A DNA stretch of 64,000 nt, taken from positions 744,001 through 808,000 of the forward strand of contig NZ_AP024412.1 of assembly GCF_016865445.1 (NCBI RefSeq), in the 5' to 3' direction. Below, in pieces: positions 57,263-64,000 of this stretch. The DNA comes from Mariniplasma anaerobium (lineage in GTDB: Bacteria; Bacillota_I; Bacilli_A; Acholeplasmatales; Acholeplasmataceae). Position numbers and translations under genes: made by a program. The notes below the pieces were generated by a model, which saw nothing but the letters and a program-made list of their open reading frames with translations, did not search any database and was not told the DNA's origin. The first letter of the stretch is position 1; every line of letters begins with the position of its first letter.

Positions 57263-59029
57263 ATGTTAAAAATATTTAGATTTTTTAGATGGTATCATTG
57301 GGTCTTTACACTACTAATTTTTGTATTTATTTACTTACAAGTACAATTTGATTTAAAATTAATAGACTACATGGGGAATATCATAAGAATCATAGGTAAT
57401 GCTAGTTCGACTGGTACAAGTCAGACACCCGCTATCATAGATGAAGGGTTAATGATGTTATTAGTCACATTTGGAAGTATTACTATGACGATCATCGCAA
57501 GTTTTTTTGCAGCTAGAGTTGGTACTAAAGTAGCAAACATTATGAGAAAGAGTCTATTTTCTCATGTTCAAGGATTTTCATTAGAAGAAGTTAACAAATT
57601 TTCAACTGCTTCATTGATAACTAGAACAACAAATGATGTTCAGCAAGTTCAAATGGCATTAATTATCATGCTTAGAATGCTTGTTAGAGCACCTATTATG
57701 GCAGTAGCAGCAATTTTAAAAGTTACTGATTTAAATTTGACAATGTCTTTGGTAGTCGTTTTTGGAATAGTAGCAATTATTGTAATGATTGGTACAATAT
57801 TTTATTTTGTAGGACCTAAATTCAGTTTATTACAAAAGCGTACTGATGATTTAAATGAAGTCACAAGAGAAACACTAACAGGGATTAGAGTCATTCGTTC
57901 TCACCATGCAGAAACCATTCAAGAAAATAAATTTGAAGGTGTAAATGAAAAATTAACTAAAACTCATATCTTTGTAAACACCGCAATGAGCTTTTTAAAT
58001 CCAGGGATGACAATTGTCTTTAATGGACTTAATTTATCACTTATTGTTGTTGGAGCTGTCTTAATAAGCACAAACAGTTTAGGAGCAACACCAATTGAAG
58101 GACTTGCAATTCAATTACAATTTATATCTTATGGCATGATGATTATGATGAGTTTCATGATGTTAATTATGATGTTTATATTCCTTCCAAGAGCTTGGGT
58201 ATCAGCTAATCGTATTATGGAAGTTATCAATACACCATTTAAGATCAATGATGCTAAGGCAAATAATATTGATCCACGAGGAGTTAGCGTGGAATTTAAA
58301 AATGTTTGTTTTAAATATCCTGATGCTGATGAATGTGTGATAAGAAATATTAGTTTTAAAGGTACAAAAGGCCAAACCCTAGCATTCATTGGATCTACTG
58401 GTTCTGGTAAATCAACAATCATCCAATTGCTTTTACGTTTTTATGATGTAACTGAGGGTGAAATACTAGTCAATTCTAAAAACATTCAAGAATATCCTTT
58501 AGAAGAATTGTACAAACTCATGGGATATGTACCTCAAAAAGGTATATTATTTAGTGGGGATATTTTATCAAATATGCGCATTGCTAATCCAGATGCAACT
58601 GAAGAAGAAATACTAAAGGCTTTAGAAATTGCTCAAATCAAAGATTATGCATTATCATCTGATGAAGGATTAGCTAAAGAAATAGATCAAGGTGGAAAAA
58701 ATGTTTCTGGTGGGCAAAAACAAAGATTATCAATTGCTAGAGCATTAGTTAAAAATGCACCTATTTATATATTTGATGATTCATTTAGTGCGCTTGACTA
58801 TAGAACAGATAAAACACTACGTAAGGCACTTAAAACAGAAGTTAAAGATGCACTTAATATTATTGTGGGACAACGCATAGGAACGATTATGGATGCAGAT
58901 CAAATCATTGTTTTAGATAAAGGTGATATGGTTTGTAAAGGTACACATAAGGACTTATTAGAAACATGTCCAACATATCAAGAAACTGCATATGCACAAC
59001 TTTCAAAGGAGGAACTTGCTAATGGCTAA
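57263..59029 (+). CDS. ABC exporter half-transporter with degenerate ATPase site
   Basis: 588 residues: six-helix membrane domain (about 1-320), then the ATPase domain with Walker A GSTGSGKST and intact signature NVSGGQKQR. Its Walker B reads YIFDDSFS, with Asp in place of the catalytic Glu, and the H-loop reads VGQRIGT, with Gln in place of His. This is the non-catalytic partner pattern of heterodimeric exporters such as LmrCD, BmrCD and TM287/288. It overlaps the next gene by 8 bases, so the two form the heterodimer. Confidence 0.92.
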   Translation: MLKIFRFFRWYHWVFTLLIFVFIYLQVQFDLKLIDYMGNIIRIIGNASSTGTSQTPAIIDEGLMMLLVTFGSITMTIIASFFAARVGTKVANIMRKSLFSHVQGFSLEEVNKFSTASLITRTTNDVQQVQMALIIMLRMLVRAPIMAVAAILKVTDLNLTMSLVVVFGIVAIIVMIGTIFYFVGPKFSLLQKRTDDLNEVTRETLTGIRVIRSHHAETIQENKFEGVNEKLTKTHIFVNTAMSFLNPGMTIVFNGLNLSLIVVGAVLISTNSLGATPIEGLAIQLQFISYGMMIMMSFMMLIMMFIFLPRAWVSANRIMEVINTPFKINDAKANNIDPRGVSVEFKNVCFKYPDADECVIRNISFKGTKGQTLAFIGSTGSGKSTIIQLLLRFYDVTEGEILVNSKNIQEYPLEELYKLMGYVPQKGILFSGDILSNMRIANPDATEEEILKALEIAQIKDYALSSDEGLAKEIDQGGKNVSGGQKQRLSIARALVKNAPIYIFDDSFSALDYRTDKTLRKALKTEVKDALNIIVGQRIGTIMDADQIIVLDKGDMVCKGTHKDLLETCPTYQETAYAQLSKEELANG

Positions 59030-60833
59030 AGAAAAATCACAACCACGACCAATGCATGGACCTGGTTCACAAAGAGTCGTGCAAAAACCAAAATCAATGA
59101 AAAAAGCTTTTAAAACATTGATGAGATATTTAAGTCCACATAAATATGTATTTTTAGTAGTTATTGTATTTGCATCACTTTCTGCAGTATTTAACATATT
59201 AGGACCTAGATATTTAGGGAAAATAACCAATGAAGTTCAAATTGGTATATTTACAAATTCACCAATTAATTTTGATAGAATTTATCAAATTATGTGGTTG
59301 CTAATTGCACTATATATAATTAGTTATATATTTAATGTTTTACAAGGTATTATTATTACAAGATTGACTCAAAAACTTACTAAACAAATGAGAACAGATT
59401 TATTTAGAAAAATGGAACGCATTCCTTTGAAGTATTTTGATAAGAATGCACATGGAGACACTTTAAGTAGAATGACTAATGATATCGACTTAATTGGTCA
59501 AGCGCTAAATTCTTCTGTGACTCAATTTTTCACATCAATCACACTTTTAATTGGTGTATTGGTTATGATGTTTATCATCAGCTGGCAATTAGCATTAATC
59601 GCTATAGTTTCACTACCGTTATCAGGTGTGATCTTACGTTTCATTATGAAAAAGTCACAGAAATTTTTTGTGAAACAACAAAAAACACTGGGTGCTTTAA
59701 ATGGTCATATAGAAGAAGCTTATACTGGACAACAAATTTTAAAGGCTTATCAAGCTGAAGCTAAATTTTTAAATGTATTTGAACAACACAATGATGACTT
59801 ATATGAAACTTCTTGGAAGAGTCAGTTTATTTCAGGATTGATGTTTCCAATTATGAATTTTGTTGGGAATTTAAGTTATTTATTTGTTGCTGTAATTGGT
59901 GGTATTCTTGCTGTTGGTGGCGGTTTATTAATTGGGGATATACAAAGTATGCTTCAATATGTAAGACAGTTTAATCAACCTTTAGGCACGATTGCTCAAA
60001 GTTTAACACAAGTACAATCTGCACTAGCTGCAACTGAACGTGTTTTTGAATTTTTAAATGAAGAAGAAATGGAAGTAGAAGAAGAAACTAAATTTATCGA
60101 ATCTGTTAAGGGCTCTGTTGAATTCAAACACGTTAAATTCGGATATGATGAAGACAAAGAAATTATTCATGATTTCAGTTTAGTTGTAAAACCTGGACAA
60201 AAGGTCGCTATTGTAGGGCCAACAGGAGCAGGTAAAACGACTTTAGTTAATCTATTGATGAGATTTTATGAAATTAATTCAGGTGATATATTAGTTGATG
60301 GTATTTCCACTAGAAGAATGTCAAGAAACGAGGTTCATAAATTATTTGGAATGGTTTTACAAGATACTTGGCTATTCCATGGAACCATTAAAGAGAATTT
60401 AAAATATGGTCACTTAGAAGCTACAGATGAAGAAATTATAAAAGCAGCAAAAACTGCGAATGTTCACCATTTTATTAAATCATTGTCTCATGGATATGAT
60501 CATGAACTGGGTGAAAATAGTTCAATTTCACAAGGTCAACAACAATTGCTTACCATTGCTAGAGCTATGGTAACAGATGCTCCAATGCTTATTTTAGATG
60601 AAGCGACTTCAAGTGTGGATGTGCGTACAGAAATGCTCATACAAGAAGCTATGGATTCATTGATGAAAGATAGAACCACATTTGTTATTGCGCATCGATT
60701 ATCTACGATTAAGAATGCAGATATTATCCTTGTATTAAATGAAGGTAATGTCGTTGAAACAGGAACACATCAAGCACTTCTAGATCAAAAAGGATTCTAT
60801 GCTGATTTATACAATAGTCAGTTTGAACTATAG
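59022..60833 (+). CDS. ABC exporter half-transporter, catalytic partner
   Basis: 603 residues from ATG 59022, SD AAAGGAGG. Extra N-terminal basic stretch, six helices (about 35-330), Walker A GPTGAGKTT, Walker B LILDEATSSVD with catalytic Glu, H-loop IAHRLSTI. The signature is degenerate, SISQGQQQ instead of LSGGQ, the complement to the other subunit, so only one of the two composite sites is fully catalytic. It is a multidrug or lipid exporter by family; substrate unknown. Followed by a MarR gene. Confidence 0.92.
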   Translation: MAKEKSQPRPMHGPGSQRVVQKPKSMKKAFKTLMRYLSPHKYVFLVVIVFASLSAVFNILGPRYLGKITNEVQIGIFTNSPINFDRIYQIMWLLIALYIISYIFNVLQGIIITRLTQKLTKQMRTDLFRKMERIPLKYFDKNAHGDTLSRMTNDIDLIGQALNSSVTQFFTSITLLIGVLVMMFIISWQLALIAIVSLPLSGVILRFIMKKSQKFFVKQQKTLGALNGHIEEAYTGQQILKAYQAEAKFLNVFEQHNDDLYETSWKSQFISGLMFPIMNFVGNLSYLFVAVIGGILAVGGGLLIGDIQSMLQYVRQFNQPLGTIAQSLTQVQSALAATERVFEFLNEEEMEVEEETKFIESVKGSVEFKHVKFGYDEDKEIIHDFSLVVKPGQKVAIVGPTGAGKTTLVNLLMRFYEINSGDILVDGISTRRMSRNEVHKLFGMVLQDTWLFHGTIKENLKYGHLEATDEEIIKAAKTANVHHFIKSLSHGYDHELGENSSISQGQQQLLTIARAMVTDAPMLILDEATSSVDVRTEMLIQEAMDSLMKDRTTFVIAHRLSTIKNADIILVLNEGNVVETGTHQALLDQKGFYADLYNSQFEL

Positions 60834-60838
60834 GTGAT

Positions 60839-61267
60839 ATGATGGACAATTCAATTTCAATGTTACCAAATTTACTTCATACGTTGCGTAAAAAAATGAT
60901 GGAAGATTATACTAAATTACTTGATTCTTATGGACTTACACAAGCACATGTACCCTATCTTATGGTTTTATGCCATCATAAAGATGGACTTGCACAAAAA
61001 GATATGATAGATATCATTCATTTAGATAAAGCACATGCATCTAGAGCACTTAAAGAATTAGTGATAAAAGAAATTGTGATTAAGGAAGATAAAAATACGT
61101 ATAAGAATAAATATTTTTTATCTGATAAAGGTCTTGAATTAACAAAAAAAATGAAACTGCTTAATCAAAGTAGTCATGAAGAAGTCTTTTCAATTTTAAC
61201 TGATGAAGAAAGAAAACAATTGGAAAATATCGTTAAAAAATTGACAGATCATCTCATGGAAAAATAG
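60839..61267 (+). CDS. MarR-family transcriptional regulator
   Basis: 142 residues. Winged helix in YGLTQAHVPYLMVLCHHKDGLAQKDMIDIIHLDKAHASRALKELVIKEIVIKEDKNTYKNKYFLSDKGLEL, with flanking dimer helices. It is five bases after the exporter genes and most likely represses the operon through the palindrome over the -35, with a ligand exported by the pump. ATG 60839 or 60842; SD AGGTGA. Confidence 0.92.
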   Translation: MMDNSISMLPNLLHTLRKKMMEDYTKLLDSYGLTQAHVPYLMVLCHHKDGLAQKDMIDIIHLDKAHASRALKELVIKEIVIKEDKNTYKNKYFLSDKGLELTKKMKLLNQSSHEEVFSILTDEERKQLENIVKKLTDHLMEK

Positions 61268-61275
61268 AAGAATTG

Positions 61276-61307
61276 TAGGAACACAAATTGTGTTCCTATT
61301 TTTTTTA
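61276..61307 (+). terminator. Terminator after marR
   Basis: AGGAACACAA (61277-61286) and TTGTGTTCCT (61288-61297), then T-run. Confidence 0.85.
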
Positions 61308-61312
61308 TCCTA

Positions 61313-61333
61313 TTAAGGTTAGTTTAAGGTTAG
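61313..61333 (+). promoter_or_regulatory. Direct repeat upstream of the CotH-like gene
   Basis: TTAAGGTTAG occurs at 61313-61322 and 61324-61333, an 11-base period. Direct repeats one helical turn apart, here TTAAG N6 TTAAG, are typical of OmpR/PhoB-type response regulators (CiaR sites have TTTAAG N5 TTTAAG). A -10-like TATATA lies near 61344. Confidence 0.5.
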
Positions 61334-61406
61334 CGAGGTAAACTATATATATGATTTACATGGTTTAAAATAAATACTTATAAAAATGAAATGAGGAACT
61401 TAAAAT

Positions 61407-62780
61407 ATGAAAAAAATATTTTTTATAATGCTTTTAGCTACACTTGTTTTTATGTTGGTTAGTTGCACTTCAAATGACGATTTAGAATTAGATGATTTGC
61501 CTTCTGATAATGATTCATCAGTAAGTGTTATCGGACAAGAAGATCAAATGGTCAGTGAAGTTATTTATCCACATGATGAGGTTGTAGAAGTTAATATTGA
61601 TATTGATGAATCAGTATATTCTCAATTGGTTTTATCTGCTATGGAGGAAACATATTATGTTTGTAATATTACGTATAATGGATATACTTTAAATGATGTA
61701 GCAATAAGAACTAAAGGAAATTCAAGTTTAAGAGATGTCATACAAGCAGGTGGAGACCGATTTAGTTATAATATTGACTTGAATTATTATCAAGATCAAG
61801 ATTTATTTGGAATTGATAAAATCATACTTAATAACCTTTATAGTGATCCAACCATGATGGTAGAATATTTGACATATGAAGCATTAGCTTCTTTAGATAC
61901 TGTTTCTTCTAGAACTACATTTGTAGCACTAAGTATCAATAATGAATACTATGGCCTATATTTATCAGTAGAACAAGTAGGTAATGAATTTTTAGATCAA
62001 AATTTTGGTAATAGTGATGATGCTCTTTATAAACCAGATAGTGGATTAGGAGTTAATCTAAATTATGTTAGCGATACAACAGCTTATACAGGACTAATCG
62101 ATAAAAATAATGAAGATTCAGATAATGAAGATATCATTAATTTAATGAAAACTATAGCCTCTGGTGAGCCATTAGATGATGTATTTGATGTTTCTAGCTA
62201 TCTTAAATATTTAGCAGTATCAACATATACAGTTAATCTAGATTCATATCAAGGTGGTATATATCATAATTACTATCTATACTTAAATCAAGGTGTTTTT
62301 GAATGGGTTGCATGGGATTTAAATATGGCTTTTAATGGATTTCTAATGATGCCATTAACAGATAGTCAAGCTGTATCATTTTTAATTGATGAACCTGTTG
62401 TTGGAGCGCTAAGCAATAGCGCATTAAATGATGCTATTTTGTCTCAAGAAAGCTATTTAGAAGAATATCACACATATATGCAAACGTTACTTGATACATA
62501 CTTTAAAGCTGATTCATTTGAAGAAAGAGTTCTTGAAGTCAAAGATATGATTGATAGTTATGTCGAAACAGATTTAAATAGTTTTTACACATATGAAGCA
62601 TTTGAAAATGCTTGTTCAACTTCTACAGAAAATGCATATAGTATTATAGAATTTGTTGAAAAGAGAAGCCAAAACGTTCAAGCTCAATTGTTAGGAACTA
62701 TTCCAAGTACAAATAATGGCCAAGGCAATATCATTGATGGAGGAAATACACGTCCACCATTTGTCCCTGGAAGACCTTAA
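61407..62780 (+). CDS. CotH-kinase-like surface lipoprotein
   Basis: 457 residues. Lipoprotein signal with lipobox LVSC at about residues 17-20, then an acidic linker. The CotH-like region runs about 55-430: IRTKGNSSLRD, DKIILNNLYSDPTMMVEYLTYEAL, NEYYGLYLSVEQV, ALYKPDSG, HNYYLYLNQGVFEWVAWDLNMAF. The tail is Gly/Pro-rich (NTRPPFVPGRP). CotH proteins are atypical protein kinases of spore coats; in a wall-less non-sporulating cell an outer-surface role is likely. SD GAGGAA. Confidence 0.82.
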   Translation: MKKIFFIMLLATLVFMLVSCTSNDDLELDDLPSDNDSSVSVIGQEDQMVSEVIYPHDEVVEVNIDIDESVYSQLVLSAMEETYYVCNITYNGYTLNDVAIRTKGNSSLRDVIQAGGDRFSYNIDLNYYQDQDLFGIDKIILNNLYSDPTMMVEYLTYEALASLDTVSSRTTFVALSINNEYYGLYLSVEQVGNEFLDQNFGNSDDALYKPDSGLGVNLNYVSDTTAYTGLIDKNNEDSDNEDIINLMKTIASGEPLDDVFDVSSYLKYLAVSTYTVNLDSYQGGIYHNYYLYLNQGVFEWVAWDLNMAFNGFLMMPLTDSQAVSFLIDEPVVGALSNSALNDAILSQESYLEEYHTYMQTLLDTYFKADSFEERVLEVKDMIDSYVETDLNSFYTYEAFENACSTSTENAYSIIEFVEKRSQNVQAQLLGTIPSTNNGQGNIIDGGNTRPPFVPGRP

Positions 62781-62800
62781 GATATATTAAATATTTATAA

Positions 62801-62843
62801 AAAAAGCGTGCATTCAATATAAAAATTGAGTGCATGCTTTTTA
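62801..62843. terminator. Long terminator after the CotH-like gene
   Basis: AAAGCGTGCATTCAAT pairs with ATTGAGTGCATGCTTT through one mismatch; A-run before, T-run after, so possibly bidirectional. Confidence 0.85.
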
Positions 62844-62851
62844 TGTGAAGA

Positions 62852-63178
62852 CTATGAATAAGTTAAATCTAAAATAGAAGTACTATCAATTTTTTCATAG
62901 GTAGATAAAATAATTTGTTTATGAATAAAATCAAGTCTTTTAATTTTCCCATAACTGGTTTTCGTATAGCCATCATGATAGTATTCAACGATGATTTCTA
63001 TTTGATGGTGATAAACAAAATTTAATGTACGGTTAAGTTCTTCAAATTGATCTTCGCTTAAAAGGGGTTTATCCTTTTTACCGAGTTTATAGCGTAGTTC
63101 ACTTAAAAGTCCTTGATATCCTACTAAAGCATCAAATGGTGCCCATTTGATAATGCCACGATCAACATAGTTATGCAT
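62852..63178 (-). CDS. YolD-like protein
   Basis: 108 residues from ATG 63178, SD TGGAGG; an in-frame TTG upstream lies before the SD. The family pattern is DRGIIKWAPFDALVGYQGLLSEL near the start and YYHDGYTKTSYGKIKRLDFIHKQIIL. YolD-like proteins are encoded after UvrX/YqjW Y-family polymerases, as here, with an 8-base overlap. Role unknown, presumed regulation or assistance of the polymerase. Confidence 0.88.
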   Translation of the reverse strand: MHNYVDRGIIKWAPFDALVGYQGLLSELRYKLGKKDKPLLSEDQFEELNRTLNFVYHHQIEIIVEYYHDGYTKTSYGKIKRLDFIHKQIILSTYEKIDSTSILDLTYS

Positions 63179-64000
63179 GGTGACCTCCAATCATTTTGTT
63201 TCTAGCTTTTGTTGTAGAAGCTTTAAGTTCACTAGAAGCACGATTGATTTTGTTTCTTCCATATTTATATTTCATTTCATCCATTGCTTGAAATAGATTT
63301 TGTTCTTTGATGATCAAATCGGGGTTTTCAAATAGCGAAAATTGATAAACATGAGATTCTTTTAAATTGGTTAGACTTACATGAACACGTCTAATGGGTT
63401 CATCTTGGTAATATTTATTAAAAATAGATAGACAAGTCTCATAGATGATGTGTGTGGAAGAAGTCGGCTGTTCTAAAGACATCTGTCTTGAAAAACCGCC
63501 ACCGACATCTTTACTATAAGAAATGCCTAGATGAATCGTTTTAGCAACTTTTTTTGATAATCTAAGTCGTCTTGAAACATCATCAATCATTTCTAAGATG
63601 ATTTGAAAGATATCAGGGACATAATAATCAGAGAAAAGTGTTTGTCCAACACCATAACTTTTATGTTTTGATCGGATGTTATGTTTATGTTGGATCATAC
63701 TCATATCAATGCCATGTGTGTGATAATATAACTCTTCACCTAAAATACCGAACTGTCTTTTTAATTCTTTTGGGTTATATTGAGCAATGTCACCTATTTT
63801 GATCAAACCAAGGCGATTTAGATTTTTTTCCATGCGATAGCCAATACCCCACATTTCGCTTAATGGTTCAACTGGCCATAATTTTTCTTCAATACTCTCA
63901 TAGGTCCATTTTGCAATAAAATCAGGTGCCTTTTTGGATTCAATATCTAGTGCTAACTTAGAAATTAACATGTTTGGACCAATGCCAACAGTAGCAAATA
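63171..64000 (-). CDS. Y-family DNA polymerase (UvrX/YqjW type), C-terminal part
   Basis: The frame is open to the window edge, so the N-terminal catalytic palm is missing. Visible from the edge: FATVGIGPNMLISKLALDIESKK (end of the palm), then the thumb HhH (EMWGIGYRMEKNLNRLGLIKIGDIAQYN) and the little-finger domain, with VHVSLTNLKE and a polar tail. UvrX/UmuC-like translesion polymerases bypass DNA lesions. It is translationally coupled to the YolD-like gene. No LexA site is visible because the 5' end is outside. Confidence 0.9.
   Translation of the reverse strand, partial: FATVGIGPNMLISKLALDIESKKAPDFIAKWTYESIEEKLWPVEPLSEMWGIGYRMEKNLNRLGLIKIGDIAQYNPKELKRQFGILGEELYYHTHGIDMSMIQHKHNIRSKHKSYGVGQTLFSDYYVPDIFQIILEMIDDVSRRLRLSKKVAKTIHLGISYSKDVGGGFSRQMSLEQPTSSTHIIYETCLSIFNKYYQDEPIRRVHVSLTNLKESHVYQFSLFENPDLIIKEQNLFQAMDEMKYKYGRNKINRASSELKASTTKARNKMIGGHHA

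Overview
The window reads as a chromosome segment of a wall-less Firmicutes relative of the Acholeplasma type. It is strongly AT-rich, UGA works as a stop codon (for example at the ends of copZ, the gene ending at 7989, nadE and the TetR gene), and Shine-Dalgarno sites are mostly GGAGG or AGGTGA. Gene content fits this: hrcA-grpE-dnaK-dnaJ, ispG of the MEP isoprenoid pathway, rsmH without neighbouring division or wall genes, lipoate ligase, GlpP/GlpK glycerol use and many membrane proteins. The use of UGA as stop argues against Mycoplasma and Spiroplasma. The species call is inference. I saw no tRNA, rRNA, CRISPR array, insertion sequence or prophage, and no gene-free stretch above 300 bases.

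Layout. 1-3.8 kb: end of an ABC-F ATPase, then a copper operon copZ-copA-csoR behind a CsoR-type operator. 3.9-5.9 kb: an XRE-type regulator coupled to a membrane protein. 6-12.7 kb: ispG (minus strand), rpmG, an MBL hydrolase and the heat-shock operon under two CIRCE-like elements. 12.7-15.5 kb (minus): DUF2177 protein, a DAK2-DegV fusion resembling FakA fused to FakB, and a reductase-like protein. 15.7-27.2 kb: lplA, a Lys/Glu-rich protein, DUF177-rpmF, rsmH-mgsA, a Fur-like regulator, nadD-nadE-mnmA, a RecD2-type helicase and a YwaF-like membrane protein. 27.2-29.9 kb (minus): glgA-glgC.

30-41.7 kb: a Nudix-HD fusion, alanine dehydrogenase, a PlsC-like acyltransferase with zinc ribbon, a GltS-like transporter, SRAP, a CBS protein behind a long structured leader, an acyltransferase/DUF6320 pair facing an alpha/beta hydrolase, and amidase-pcp. 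41.9-47.7 kb: a four-domain sulfur-relay oxidoreductase and an MMPL exporter divergent from a TetR-GNAT pair. 47.7-51.2 kb: an rRNA methyltransferase coupled to an RRNPP-like regulator, facing a small secreted peptide with an internal 12-residue repeat and two small membrane proteins. 51.3-57.2 kb: nitroreductase, then the glpP-glpA-type-oxidoreductase-DUF1667-glpK operon (minus) with two related leader motifs. 57.2-64 kb: a heterodimeric ABC exporter with its MarR regulator, a CotH-like lipoprotein, and a YolD/Y-family polymerase pair cut by the window edge.

The most unusual items are the regulator-peptide module at 48.9-51.2 kb, the structured leader RNA at 35983-36070, the duplicated GlpP-type leader motif, the altered CPC motif of CopA and several domain fusions. 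All functional statements rest on reading the sequence and family knowledge; no database search was run.
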